From Bacteroidales bacterium (lineage in GTDB: Bacteria; Bacteroidota; Bacteroidia; Bacteroidales; WCHB1-69), in assembly GCA_017964755.1 (NCBI GenBank), contig JAGCRI010000193.1:1-30227 (forward strand): a DNA stretch of 30,227 nucleotides. Reading direction: 5' to 3'. The notes beneath the pieces are model-generated. The model had not been told where the DNA came from. It did no database searches and saw nothing but the letters and a program-made list of their open reading frames with translations. The translations under genes and the position numbers were made by a program. The stretch's first letter is position 1. Every line of letters starts with the position of its first letter. Shown here in pieces: positions 14,497 through 22,332 of this stretch.

Positions 14497-15387
14497 TTAC
14501 TCACCCAAAAGGTTAACTATTCTCATTAAATCCTCGTCGGAAGAGAATGGAATTGAAATTCTCCCTTTTCCGCTTGGATCTTTGCTGATATTGACTTTCG
14601 CTTTTAGTCTTTTTGAAAAATTAGCTTGAAAGTCAGTTATATGAGAGGAGAGTGTCATTTTAACTTTCTTTTTGGCAGAAGGGATTTCTGACGAATATTT
14701 CTTTACGAGGTTTTCTGCTTGTCTTACAGAAAGCTCCCCATTAATGATTTCGTTTAAAATCCTCTCTTGAAGCTCTTCGTCGATACCTACAAGAGTGCGT
14801 GCGTGCCCCATTGAAATTTTATTGTCGCGGACGGCGATTTGCGAATTTTTGGAGAGTTTCAGAAGCCTGAGGTAGTTTGAGATTGTCGCCCTGTTTTTGC
14901 CGACTTTTTCGCTCAGTTCGTCCTGACTGAGGTTGCACTCGTTAATCAGCCGTTGGTAAGAGATAGCGATTTCGATGGCGTTGAGGTCTTTGCGTTGTAT
15001 GTTTTCCACCAAAGCCATCTGTATAGACTGCAGGTCATCGGCGGTGCGGACGAAGGCAGGTATTTGTGTCAGTCCTGCGAGTTTTGCGGCGCGCAGCCTT
15101 CTCTCACCGGAAATGAGCTGGTATTTGCCGTTGTCGAGCGGGCGCACTGTCACGGGCTGTATAAGTCCGTATGCCTTAATGGATTGTGCTAATTCTTCAA
15201 GAGCTTCCGGCTCGAAGTCAGACCGTGGCTGAAACGGGTTCGCCTCAACTTGGTCAACGTTGATATACCTGTTGTCTGATTTTATGCGGGCGGCCGAATC
15301 AGGGGAAATGACAGAATATTCGGCTCTGCCTAACAGTGATTCCAATCCTTTTCCCAATTTCCCAAAATTCTTATTGTCTTTTCCCAT
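14497..15387 (-). CDS. parB: Chromosome partitioning protein ParB
   Basis: 296-residue ParB/Spo0J family CTPase clamp that loads on parS and spreads along the origin region. The N-terminal basic segment NFGKLGKGLESLLG (residues 7-20) is the usual ParA-stimulating tail. NPFQPR is at 50-55 and the CTP/ParB box GERRLRAAKLAGL at 94-106. VENIQRKDLN (127-136) precedes the HTH around residues 153-176 (LSQDELSEKVGKNRATISNY). A C-terminal dimerisation domain follows. The gene starts 11 nt after parA. I found no parS-like 16-mer in the window. Confidence 0.97.
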   Translation of the reverse strand: MGKDNKNFGKLGKGLESLLGRAEYSVISPDSAARIKSDNRYINVDQVEANPFQPRSDFEPEALEELAQSIKAYGLIQPVTVRPLDNGKYQLISGERRLRAAKLAGLTQIPAFVRTADDLQSIQMALVENIQRKDLNAIEIAISYQRLINECNLSQDELSEKVGKNRATISNYLRLLKLSKNSQIAVRDNKISMGHARTLVGIDEELQERILNEIINGELSVRQAENLVKKYSSEIPSAKKKVKMTLSSHITDFQANFSKRLKAKVNISKDPSGKGRISIPFSSDEDLMRIVNLLGE

Positions 15388-15398
15388 GATGCTAAATG

Positions 15399-16172
15399 TT
15401 AAAATGCGTATCCGTTGTTTTGGAGCAGTTCGCGGGCAAGGTTGAGGTGGTTTGTGGTGCCGCGCGACTGCACGTCATAAAGTATGATAGGCTTGCCGTG
15501 GCTTGGCGCCTCACTGATTCGCGTGTTGCGCGAGATGATAGTGTCGAACACTATACCGCGGCAATGCTGGCGCACGTCTTCAACGACAGCGTTGGCCAAC
15601 TTGAGGCGCGAGTCGTACATGGTAAGCAGAATGCCTTCAATGTTCAGGTCGGGGTTCATGCCTTGTTGGATGAGCCGGACCGTGTTCAGCAGTTTGCCCA
15701 ATCCTTCCAACGCGAAGTACTCACACTGGACGGGTATGATAACAGAGTCGGCTGCCACCAAGGAGTTAATGGTGATAAGTCCCAACGATGGAGCGCAGTC
15801 GATGATGATGAACTCGTAGTCGTCTTTCAGCGGCCGTAGGGCTTCGCGGAGGCGGAACTCGCGGTTTTCGAGCGAAATCATCTCCACTTCGGCGCCGGCG
15901 AGGTCGTCAACGGCAGGCAGCAGATCCAAGTTCGGGGTTTTGGTGGTCAGAATGCCGTCCTTTGCGCTTGCGTTGCCAAGAAGACAGTCATAGACACTTG
16001 CCGTCACATCGCTTTTCTCGAAGCCGACACCTGACGTGGCGTTGGCCTGCGGGTCGGCATCAATGAGAAGCGACTTGTGCTCAAGCACTGCTAATGACGC
16101 TGCGAGATTGACCGCAGTGGTGGTCTTCCCGACACCGCCCTTTTGGTTTGCTATTGCGATAATTTTTCCCAT
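15399..16172 (-). CDS. parA: Chromosome partitioning ATPase ParA/Soj
   Basis: 257-residue deviant Walker-type ATPase that works with ParB in origin segregation. The deviant Walker A is KGGVGKTTT within the first 20 residues (GKIIAIANQKGGVGKTTTAV). Further motifs are the Walker A' DADPQANAT and the Walker B IIIDCAPSLG. I chose the ATG at 16172 because the first residues then match the family; a TTG at 16190 would add six residues and overlap the upstream gene. GGAG lies 12 nt before the ATG. It is second in the operon, 4 nt after the PUR gene. Confidence 0.97.
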   Translation of the reverse strand: MGKIIAIANQKGGVGKTTTAVNLAASLAVLEHKSLLIDADPQANATSGVGFEKSDVTASVYDCLLGNASAKDGILTTKTPNLDLLPAVDDLAGAEVEMISLENREFRLREALRPLKDDYEFIIIDCAPSLGLITINSLVAADSVIIPVQCEYFALEGLGKLLNTVRLIQQGMNPDLNIEGILLTMYDSRLKLANAVVEDVRQHCRGIVFDTIISRNTRISEAPSHGKPIILYDVQSRGTTNHLNLARELLQNNGYAF

Positions 16173-16176
16173 CGGA

Positions 16177-16500
16177 TTACAGGTCTCCAAAATTCAGGTC
16201 ATCAAAATCGTCTTTTGCACCGCCATTGTCAAACAATGAGTCATCAGGCACTTTGCCCGTTTCAATGAAATCCAAAACAGCGCCTAATGCGTTCTGGAAT
16301 TTTGTGAAGTCTTCTTTATAAAGGAATAATTTGTGCTTTTCGTAAAAAAATGTGCCGTTGTCTGCGTCAAATTTGCGCTTGCTCTCTGTGATTGTCAAAT
16401 ACTTCTCATCGTTCTTGGTCGTCTTTACGTCAAAAAAGTATGTCCGCTTTCCTGCTCTGACTGCTCTCGATAACACTTCGTTTTTTTCTAAATTTTCCAT
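16177..16500 (-). CDS. PUR/DUF3276 family DNA/RNA-binding protein
   Basis: 107-residue PUR-alpha-like protein (DUF3276) typical of Bacteroidota and also present in Borrelia as an RNA/DNA-binding regulator. The single PUR repeat runs from about RAGKRTYFFDVKTTKNDEKY to YKEDFTKFQNALGAVLDFI. The tail is acidic (Asp-rich, FDDLNFGDL). I chose the ATG at 16500; a TTG one codon upstream is less likely. It begins the operon that continues with parA and parB. Its task in this organism is unknown; nucleic-acid binding is supported by the family. Confidence 0.9.
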   Translation of the reverse strand: MENLEKNEVLSRAVRAGKRTYFFDVKTTKNDEKYLTITESKRKFDADNGTFFYEKHKLFLYKEDFTKFQNALGAVLDFIETGKVPDDSLFDNGGAKDDFDDLNFGDL

Positions 16501-16539
16501 CAATCTACTTTTTTAAGGTTAATATTATATTTGAACTTG

Positions 16540-16570
16540 CAAAGATATAAAAATTGAGCTGATTTTCAAT
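16540..16570 (-). promoter_or_regulatory. Promoter of the PUR-parA-parB-ung operon
   Basis: On the minus strand ATTG (16567-16570), a 19-nt spacer, then TATCTTTG (16540-16547). This is a near-consensus Bacteroidota promoter, and the ATG of the PUR gene follows 39 nt after the -7 element. Confidence 0.7.
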
Positions 16571-16615
16571 ATAAAGGTAAATAAAAAAAATTGCGCTTTG
16601 AAAAATATTTTCTTG

Positions 16616-16623
16616 TATCTTTG
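16616..16623 (+). promoter_or_regulatory. -7 promoter element of corA
   Basis: TATCTTTG matches the -7 consensus. TTTG at 16597-16600 is 15 nt upstream and ATTG at 16590-16593 is 22 nt upstream, neither at ideal spacing. The leader to the GTG start is about 69 nt. Confidence 0.5.
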
Positions 16624-16680
16624 CAGGTCAATTTGAAAATAACAATTATCGGAATGTAGCAGGTTACACTCATTAAAAGG

Positions 16681-16687
16681 AAGGAGG
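16681..16687 (+). promoter_or_regulatory. Strong Shine-Dalgarno of corA
   Basis: AAGGAGG, 5 nt before a GTG start codon. Such a strong Shine-Dalgarno is rare among genes in this window, and it decides the GTG start of corA. Confidence 0.8.
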
Positions 16688-16692
16688 TTATC

Positions 16693-17604
16693 GTGGTCGA
16701 TACCATATCATTCGGGAAGCTCAAGTGGCATCACATCACCAATCCTACGGTAGATGATTTGGATTTTTTAAGAGATAATTTTCACTTCCATCCTTTGGAT
16801 ATTGACGACTGCTCGAGTTTCGTGCAACGTCCGAAAATCGACACATACAGTGACTATTATTTTATGGTCCTCCATTTCCCGCTGCTCGATAAGCGCACGA
16901 ATTTGGTGAAGACGGAGGAGACAAAAATATTCTGGGGACACGACTATATCATTACAGTCGGAAATTCGCATTATGTGGTGCAAGACCTTTTTAACCTCAC
17001 AAAAATTGACCCCGAAGAGATTGAAGAAGACGAACTTACAATGTCGAGCGATTCTATCCTGTACAAGGTTATGTACAGGATGATGAAAGAGACTTTTCTC
17101 CTTATAGAGCGGCTCGGCAGCGAGATCGACATAATCAGCCGTGAGCTGTTTGAGCAGAAGTCGGAGCGTATCATTGAACAGATTTCCCGTTACAGGAAAA
17201 ACATTATCCAGCTTAACACAATCTTCCGTCCGCAGCTGCGCCTCTTCCACACCTTTGAATCGGGCGAGGTGAAGGGCTTCGCTGAAGATATGGAGGACTA
17301 CTGGGGCAATATCCTCGACTTTTACCAGAAGATGTGGGATATGATTGAAGACTACGGCGAGTTGGTGGCGGGGCTCTCAAGCACCTTCGATTCTTTGCAG
17401 GCGAACAAGACAAACGAGATTATGCGCATGCTCACCATTATTTCTACAATAGTGCTGCCATTAACCTTTATATCAGGACTTTATGGAATGAATGTGGTGC
17501 TGCCGTTTGCCGACAACAGCGCAGCCTTCTGGATCCTGATAGGCTTGTGCGCCTTGGTCGTCATCGTTCTGATGATTTTCTTCAAAAAGAAAAGGTGGAT
17601 GTAA
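16693..17604 (+). CDS. corA: CorA-family Mg2+/divalent-cation channel
   Basis: 303-residue CorA-type channel, a pentameric inner-membrane Mg2+ transporter. The signature GMN is at residues 265-267 in GLYGMNV, preceded by the first membrane helix (about 245-263, LTIISTIVLPLTFISGLYG) and followed by the second (about 278-297), then a basic tail KKKRWM. The long N-terminal cytoplasmic domain of helices is typical, with acidic EEIEEDEL around residues 108-115. The start is GTG with a strong Shine-Dalgarno. It stands alone on its strand between leftward genes. Selectivity for Mg2+ versus Co2+ or Zn2+ cannot be read off. Confidence 0.95.
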   Translation: MVDTISFGKLKWHHITNPTVDDLDFLRDNFHFHPLDIDDCSSFVQRPKIDTYSDYYFMVLHFPLLDKRTNLVKTEETKIFWGHDYIITVGNSHYVVQDLFNLTKIDPEEIEEDELTMSSDSILYKVMYRMMKETFLLIERLGSEIDIISRELFEQKSERIIEQISRYRKNIIQLNTIFRPQLRLFHTFESGEVKGFAEDMEDYWGNILDFYQKMWDMIEDYGELVAGLSSTFDSLQANKTNEIMRMLTIISTIVLPLTFISGLYGMNVVLPFADNSAAFWILIGLCALVVIVLMIFFKKKRWM

Positions 17605-17659
17605 TTGCCCTCTGAGTGACATTTGTGTAAATCTGCACAGAAAAGTATTTTTGAAAAAT

Positions 17660-18265
17660 TTACGCTATTGCCTTGCGTGAATGATACCATTTGAGGTATG
17701 CCGGCAGATATTGCAGCCCGTGTCCGCACAATTCGGCGTATAGCGGGTTTTTTGCGTAGTCCTTGTCAAAACAGAGCATGTAAATTTCCTGAAGACAGTT
17801 CAGCATGCCGATACGCTCAAATTCTGCTATGATATTCTTGTCGGAATCTTTGCCCTTCATCATTATCTCATCGTATATGAAAAGGGTGTAGCTGTTAATG
17901 TGCACTAACATTTCAGGGAGTACATCAAACGGGGTCTGGCGGTATTTGCGTGCGGCTTCTATCAGATTCTGGATGCTCTGCTTGTTTTTCGACAGATATT
18001 CTTCCGCTTTGATACATAATTCATAATATAGTGTCTCGGCGTTTGACGGCCGTTTGTACAGCATGTTTGCTGTGCGTGTGAGATAAAGGTGGTATTTTGG
18101 CGACTGCGGCAGCGCAAATCCTTTGAGAATCTCCTTTTCAATGGAAAGGGAGGTCATGCAGTAGTTGTCATCACAAAAAATGTCATCGTGGAAATGCTCT
18201 TTTTCAATATACGTAAAGTATTGTTGTATAAGCTGGTATATTTCTTTGTTGTATATTGGCTCCAT
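17660..18265 (-). CDS. Hypothetical protein, unrecognised
   Basis: 201 residues, mostly helical by appearance, rich in Tyr, Leu and Lys, with no signal peptide or transmembrane helix and no catalytic motif that I recognise. The stretch YHLYLTRTANMLYKRPSNAE (near residues 58-77) and the helical remainder recall all-alpha scaffold proteins. It converges with corA (55-nt gap) and diverges from the FAH-family gene. No conflicting ORF of comparable length covers the interval, and its composition matches the surroundings, so it is probably a real gene. Confidence 0.65.
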   Translation of the reverse strand: MEPIYNKEIYQLIQQYFTYIEKEHFHDDIFCDDNYCMTSLSIEKEILKGFALPQSPKYHLYLTRTANMLYKRPSNAETLYYELCIKAEEYLSKNKQSIQNLIEAARKYRQTPFDVLPEMLVHINSYTLFIYDEIMMKGKDSDKNIIAEFERIGMLNCLQEIYMLCFDKDYAKNPLYAELCGHGLQYLPAYLKWYHSRKAIA

Positions 18266-18330
18266 TCCGGTTTTAATTGCGCTTGTTAATACGCTTTCAA
18301 AATGAAAATGTTACGAAATTGAAATTAAAA

Positions 18331-18362
18331 TTTACGCGACAGATAAAAAAATATTACTTTTG
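18331..18362 (+). promoter_or_regulatory. Promoter of the FAH-permease-lolA-like operon
   Basis: TACTTTTG (18355-18362) is a good -7 element; TTTA at 18331-18334 with a 20-nt spacer is a fair -33. The ATG follows 18 nt after the -7. The next four genes have short gaps or overlaps, so this may drive all five. Confidence 0.6.
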
Positions 18363-18380
18363 CAGCTTAAAAACCGAAAA

Positions 18381-18992
18381 ATGAAAATAATCTGCGTAGG
18401 CAAGAATTATCTCGGACACATCAGGGAGTTTGACGGGGCTGTTCCGGAGGCACCGATTTTCTTTCTGAAGCCTGACACAGCGCTTACAGTGCGAAACCGT
18501 CCTTTTTTCCTGCCTGATTTCGCAAAGCGGTTTGATTATGAGGTTGAAATTCTTCTGAGAATCTGTAAGGTGGGGAAGTGCATACAGGAGCGTTTCGCCC
18601 ACACATATTATGATGCCATAGGCTTGGGCATAGATTTCACCGCGCGGGATGTGCAGTCGCGCTGCCGCGAGAAAGGTGAGCCGTGGGAAATTTGCAAAGG
18701 CTTTGACGGCTCTGCGGTTGTAAGCAGATTCGTACATAAAAGCAATTTTCCTGATTTGTCCAATCTGGAGTTCAGCCTCACTCTCAATGGCGAGACTGTC
18801 CAACATGGCAACACCGCAGATATGATTTTCAATTTCGACAGGATTATTTCATACGTCTCACAATTTATCACATTAAAAATGGGAGACATTATATTCACGG
18901 GGACGCCGGCGGGAATCGGTGCGGTGAAAATAAACGACCGCCTGCAAGGCTTTATCGGAAATGAAAAATTTTTGGATTTTAGGGTAAAATAA
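18381..18992 (+). CDS. Fumarylacetoacetate hydrolase (FAH) family protein
   Basis: 203-residue FAH-superfamily hydrolase/isomerase (acylpyruvate hydrolase-like), single domain as in the bacterial YcgM type. Metal ligands fit Glu54 and Glu56 in YEVEILLRI and Asp85 in GIDFTARD. The substrate loop has EICKGFDG (103-110) and the C-terminal TGTPAGIG (173-180) is the family signature. I start at the ATG at 18381; an upstream ATG at 18360 falls inside the promoter. The family cleaves or decarboxylates 2-oxo/acylpyruvate compounds, or detoxifies oxaloacetate enol; the substrate is undetermined. Confidence 0.92.
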   Translation: MKIICVGKNYLGHIREFDGAVPEAPIFFLKPDTALTVRNRPFFLPDFAKRFDYEVEILLRICKVGKCIQERFAHTYYDAIGLGIDFTARDVQSRCREKGEPWEICKGFDGSAVVSRFVHKSNFPDLSNLEFSLTLNGETVQHGNTADMIFNFDRIISYVSQFITLKMGDIIFTGTPAGIGAVKINDRLQGFIGNEKFLDFRVK

Positions 18993-19019
18993 CTATAATA
19001 ATAACAAAACCAATAAATT

Positions 19020-20291
19020 ATGAAACTGAAAATCAGATTAATCGTGATGAATTTTCTCCAGTATGCAGTCTGGGGAGCGTATTTGACTTGTATGGGCAAG
19101 TATTTGGGAAAATGCGGGTTAGGTGGTGATATTGGGTGGTTCTACGCCATGCAGGGCATTGTCTCTATCTTTATGCCGGCACTGATGGGTATTGTCGCCG
19201 ACCGCTGGATTCAGGCCCAGCGCACACTCGGCTTGTGCCACGCCATTGCAGGTGCCTGCATGATAGCCGCTTGGTTCTATGGGTTTTCGGTCGCTGAACC
19301 GAGCTTCGCAATCCTCTTTACAATCTATTCGGTTAGTGTCGCATTCTATATGCCTACAATCGCACTTTCCAACTCGGTGGCATACAGCGCATTGGAGAAA
19401 GGCGGCTTGGATACAGTCAAGGACTTCCCGCCAATCCGCGTTTTTGGCACCATCGGTTTCATCTGCGCAATGTGGGCGGTTGACCTTGTTCACATATCCG
19501 ACACTCCTTACCAGTTCCTGCTGAGCGGCATACTCGGAATCGCACTTGGCGTTTACTCGTTCACCCTCCCCGAATGTCCTATCAGCAAATCTGATGAGAA
19601 AAAATCATTCGTTGACGCATTCGGCCTTCGCGCTTTCACACTTTTCAAAGAGAAAAAGATGGCCATCTTCTTCATCTTTTCGATGCTCTTGGGTGCAGCC
19701 CTGCAGATTACAAACGGTTTTGCCACGCCATTCATCTCCTCTTTCGCCGCATATCCTGAATTTGCCGACACATTCGGTGTGAAATATTCAGTCATTATCT
19801 ATTCTATCTCACAAATTGCCGAGACATTGTGCATTCTGCTTATACCTTTCTTCCTTAAACGCTTTGGTATAAAGAAGGTTATGCTTATGGCTATGATTGC
19901 ATGGTTCTTCCGTTTCGGGCTTTTCGGCATCGGTGACACCGGCAGCGGCGTTTGGGCAATCATCCTCTCAATGATTGTTTACGGTTTTGCTTTCGACTTC
20001 TATAACATTTCAGGTTCTCTGTTTGTAAATCAGGAGACCGCTCCCGAAATCCGTTCTTCAGCCCAAGGTCTTTTCATGCTGATGACCAACGGTTTGGGCG
20101 CAACAATAGGTACTTTGAGTGCTCAGGCGGTTGTGAACCAATTCTGTCAGTGGAACGAAAACGGGCTGCTTGTCGGTGATTGGAAGACCACTTGGTTTAT
20201 TTTTGCTGCTTACTCTTTGGTGGTGGCTATTATGTTCGCTATCTTCTTCAAGTACAAACATGTTCCTGAAAAGTCTGTTAAGGCAGAATAA
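19020..20291 (+). CDS. Nucleoside:H+ symporter family permease (NupG-like)
   Basis: 423-residue MFS-type transporter of the Nuc_H_symport family, with about 12 hydrophobic segments and short loops. It begins LKIRLIVMNFLQYAVWGAY, the typical family start, and has the conserved motif region PALMGIVADRW (about residues 53-63) after helix 2. The sequence GPxRxFG-like FPPIRVFGTIGF (about 138-149) is characteristic of nucleoside permeases. It imports nucleosides with protons across the inner membrane. It starts 27 nt after the FAH-family gene and ends 22 nt before the LolA-like gene. Confidence 0.9.
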   Translation: MKLKIRLIVMNFLQYAVWGAYLTCMGKYLGKCGLGGDIGWFYAMQGIVSIFMPALMGIVADRWIQAQRTLGLCHAIAGACMIAAWFYGFSVAEPSFAILFTIYSVSVAFYMPTIALSNSVAYSALEKGGLDTVKDFPPIRVFGTIGFICAMWAVDLVHISDTPYQFLLSGILGIALGVYSFTLPECPISKSDEKKSFVDAFGLRAFTLFKEKKMAIFFIFSMLLGAALQITNGFATPFISSFAAYPEFADTFGVKYSVIIYSISQIAETLCILLIPFFLKRFGIKKVMLMAMIAWFFRFGLFGIGDTGSGVWAIILSMIVYGFAFDFYNISGSLFVNQETAPEIRSSAQGLFMLMTNGLGATIGTLSAQAVVNQFCQWNENGLLVGDWKTTWFIFAAYSLVVAIMFAIFFKYKHVPEKSVKAE

Positions 20292-20313
20292 AAAAGGAAT
20301 TAGAATATTCAAG

Positions 20314-20949
20314 ATGAGATTTATAATATCATTGATGTTCTTTACGATTTTCGGGCTTGCGCAGGCGCAGCCCGAAAATTTCAAATTGATGACGGCTACA
20401 CAGAAGAGTACCGCTGCAAGCAACATCGCCAAGAAATCGCAGTCGATGAAGAGCCTGCAATGCAGTTTTTCGCAGGAGCGCACATCATCGATGTTGACTG
20501 AAGCGGAGAAAGCAAGCGGCAAAATGTTGTACAAACAGCCGGATAAGTTGAAATGTGAGTTCACTCAGCCCAAGTCCTTCGTGTTTATCCTCAATGGAAC
20601 CAAGATAATTATGAAAGCCGATGGGAAGACAAAGGATTTCAACGGCGGGCGCAGCAAAATTTTCAAGTCGATGACTGAGATGATTGTCGGTTTTGTGAAC
20701 GGCAGCGAGATACAGAACAGTGAGCATTTCAGCTGCGCGTACTATTCAAACGGGAAGCAGGTTTTAGTGAAAATGACACCTGTGAAAAAGGAACTGAAGA
20801 AGATATACTCATCTGTTGAAATGTATTTTAATGCTGACTCTTTTCTTGCTGAAAAAATAGTTATGAAAGAGCCATCTGGTGACATCACAAAGCTGGTATT
20901 TTCCGACACAAAGCCGGATATTCAGATTTCTGACAAAAGTTTTGAATGA
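20314..20949 (+). CDS. LolA-like outer-membrane lipoprotein carrier protein
   Basis: 211 residues, with a signal peptide (MRFIISLMFFTIFGLAQAQ) and a LolA-type beta domain: SMKSLQCSFSQERTSSML near 34-51, GKMLYKQPDKLKCEF near 59-73, and later strands ending in FSDTKPDIQISDKSF. Periplasmic lipid or lipoprotein carrier. I chose the ATG at 20314 since the longer ORF from 20170 would overlap the permease and lack a sensible start. LolA-like proteins next to FabZ-like and GT2 genes are typical of aryl-polyene/flexirubin-type loci, so this copy may carry a lipid product instead of being housekeeping LolA. Confidence 0.85.
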   Translation: MRFIISLMFFTIFGLAQAQPENFKLMTATQKSTAASNIAKKSQSMKSLQCSFSQERTSSMLTEAEKASGKMLYKQPDKLKCEFTQPKSFVFILNGTKIIMKADGKTKDFNGGRSKIFKSMTEMIVGFVNGSEIQNSEHFSCAYYSNGKQVLVKMTPVKKELKKIYSSVEMYFNADSFLAEKIVMKEPSGDITKLVFSDTKPDIQISDKSFE

Positions 20950-21296
20950 GCAAGAGCGACTTATATAGAATCGTAACTCTTTCGGCAAGCAGCGCTTCTG
21001 TGCGGTTTGAGACAGGCTCGGAAATTCTCGGCGCCCATTTCCCAGAACGCGCCATCGTGCCCGGGTCATGCCTTATTGAGACAGCCCGTGAACTGATAGA
21101 GAAAATTGTTGATAAACCGCTGTATATTAAAGAAATAAAAAATGTAAAATTCGTCAGCGTGATAGAGCCGGCGATAACGCCTGAGGTCTTTTTTGATTTT
21201 GAAAAAGATGGCGGTGAAGAGGCGTGGCGCGTGACCGTTTATAATGAGGAGCGCACCTTCGCCAAGATGAAAATAGTCTTTTCGTATGAGCAGTAA
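20946..21296 (+). CDS. FabZ-like 3-hydroxyacyl-ACP dehydratase (hotdog)
   Basis: 116-residue hotdog-fold protein. The active-site stretch HFPERAIVPGSCLIE (residues 31-45) matches the FabZ pattern with catalytic His31 and Glu45 fourteen residues apart, so activity is likely. It would dehydrate 3-hydroxyacyl-ACP intermediates. It overlaps lolA-like by 4 nt (ATGA) and the GT2 gene by 11 nt, so the three genes are tightly coupled. Shorter than FabZ (about 140-150 residues) and similar to accessory dehydratases of aryl-polyene loci. Confidence 0.85.
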   Translation: MSKSDLYRIVTLSASSASVRFETGSEILGAHFPERAIVPGSCLIETARELIEKIVDKPLYIKEIKNVKFVSVIEPAITPEVFFDFEKDGGEEAWRVTVYNEERTFAKMKIVFSYEQ

Positions 21297-22065
21297 CGAT
21301 TTTTGTGTAATAGTTCCTACCTACAACAATATCAGGACACTTTCGGCGGTGATAGACAGCATATTGCCATATACTTCAAAGCTGATAGTGGTGAATGACG
21401 GCTCGACAGATGGCACTGATGTTTTGTTGGATAAAAAGAAAAATGAGATAGGGGAGGGGCTTGAAGTGGTATCGTACGCAAAAAACAAGGGGAAATGGAA
21501 TGCCATTTCGAAGGGGTTGGGAGCCGCCGCCGCCGCGGGTTTCAGATATGCTATAACGATGGATTCGGACGGGCAGCACTTTGCGAGCGATATACCAAAT
21601 TTTGTCGCGGCGGCGGCGGCGCACCCTGATGCGCTGATTGTGGGGAGCCGCATGCTGAAAACTGAGGAGGACGTCCCTCAGAAGAATATCGCCGCCAACA
21701 AATTCTCCAATTTCTGGTTTAAAGTGCAGACGTTCATCAATCTGCCTGACACCCAGTCGGGTTTCAGATTGTATCCTGTCGAAAAAGTTAATGCAATACA
21801 CATTTTTTCAGGACGTTACGAAGCTGAATTGGAGGTATTGGTCAGAGCGGCGTGGCGTTTCATAGAAGTTATACCTATCCCTGTCGCGGTATATTATGCT
21901 CCAGCCGGCGAGCGGACAAGCCATTTCAGGCCGTTCGCGGATTTTATGCGTATTTCGGCGCTGAACACATTTCTAACGTTTGCTGCGATATTGTGGTTTT
22001 ATCCGCAGAAACTTTGGAGACATTTCCGAATGATTTTTCAGAAACGGACAGAAAACAGTAAATAA
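21286..22065 (+). CDS. Glycosyltransferase family 2
   Basis: 259-residue GT-A fold transferase. Nucleotide-sugar binding is shown by VIVPTYNN (residues 8-15) and VVNDGSTDGT (35-44); the metal site is TMDSDGQH (91-98). Closing motifs are DTQSGFRLYP around residues 162-171 and a basic C-terminus. One hydrophobic patch near 225-242 (ALNTFLTFAAILWFYP) may anchor it to the membrane, as in polyprenyl-phosphate sugar transferases. It overlaps the dehydratase by 11 nt. Two alanine tracts (about 80-84 and 108-112) are coded by GCC/GCG triplet runs. Donor and acceptor unknown; glycosylation of a lipid or aryl-polyene-type head group is possible. Confidence 0.9.
   Translation: MSSNDFCVIVPTYNNIRTLSAVIDSILPYTSKLIVVNDGSTDGTDVLLDKKKNEIGEGLEVVSYAKNKGKWNAISKGLGAAAAAGFRYAITMDSDGQHFASDIPNFVAAAAAHPDALIVGSRMLKTEEDVPQKNIAANKFSNFWFKVQTFINLPDTQSGFRLYPVEKVNAIHIFSGRYEAELEVLVRAAWRFIEVIPIPVAVYYAPAGERTSHFRPFADFMRISALNTFLTFAAILWFYPQKLWRHFRMIFQKRTENSK
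21523..21620. repeat. GCC/GGC triplet runs forming inverted repeat
   Basis: A 15-nt GCC run (21523-21537) and a GGC run (21606-21620) within the GT2 gene are exact reverse complements separated by 68 nt. Both code alanines. They are out of character with the AT-leaning surroundings and could slip or fold back. Confidence 0.8.
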
Positions 22066-22082
22066 CAGGGAAATCGGATTAT

Positions 22083-22322
22083 TCACGGCACAGGGTCGTA
22101 GCCGCTGCCGCCCCACGGGTTGCACGACAAAATACGTTTGAGCGTGAGCCAGCCGCCTTTCCACGGACCGTATTTTGTGATAGCTTCAAGTCCGTATTGA
22201 GAGCAGGTGGGCAGATAGCGGCATTGTCGCCCTATCAGTGGCGACAATGTTACACGGTACGCCTTGATTATCAGAATCATGACTTTGCCGATAATGTCGT
22301 TTATGAATCTGATGAGTTTCAC
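22083..22322 (-). CDS. yidD: Membrane protein insertion efficiency factor YidD
   Basis: 79-residue YidD family protein. The conserved block is RVTLSPLIGRQCRYLPTCSQ (starting at residue 23) with two cysteines, then GPWKGGWLTLKRILSCNPWG. It helps YidC-dependent insertion at the inner membrane. The listed start is a GTG at 22322, 10 nt after the rsmD stop; an internal ATG at 22280 would shorten it to 65 residues and still keep the core. The C-terminal end PVP is short compared with some homologues. Confidence 0.93.
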   Translation of the reverse strand: MKLIRFINDIIGKVMILIIKAYRVTLSPLIGRQCRYLPTCSQYGLEAITKYGPWKGGWLTLKRILSCNPWGGSGYDPVP

Positions 22323-22332
22323 TTCTGATGAA

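Noticed and set aside
17640..17660. Short AT hairpin (ATTTTT/AAAAAT) between corA and the leftward orphan gene as a terminator
   Set aside because: A 6-bp AT-only stem with almost no loop is too weak to claim.
20170..20313. Upstream extension of the LolA-like gene (48 residues, hydrophobic)
   Set aside because: It lies inside the permease coding sequence in another frame, and the ATG at 20314 begins a proper signal peptide.
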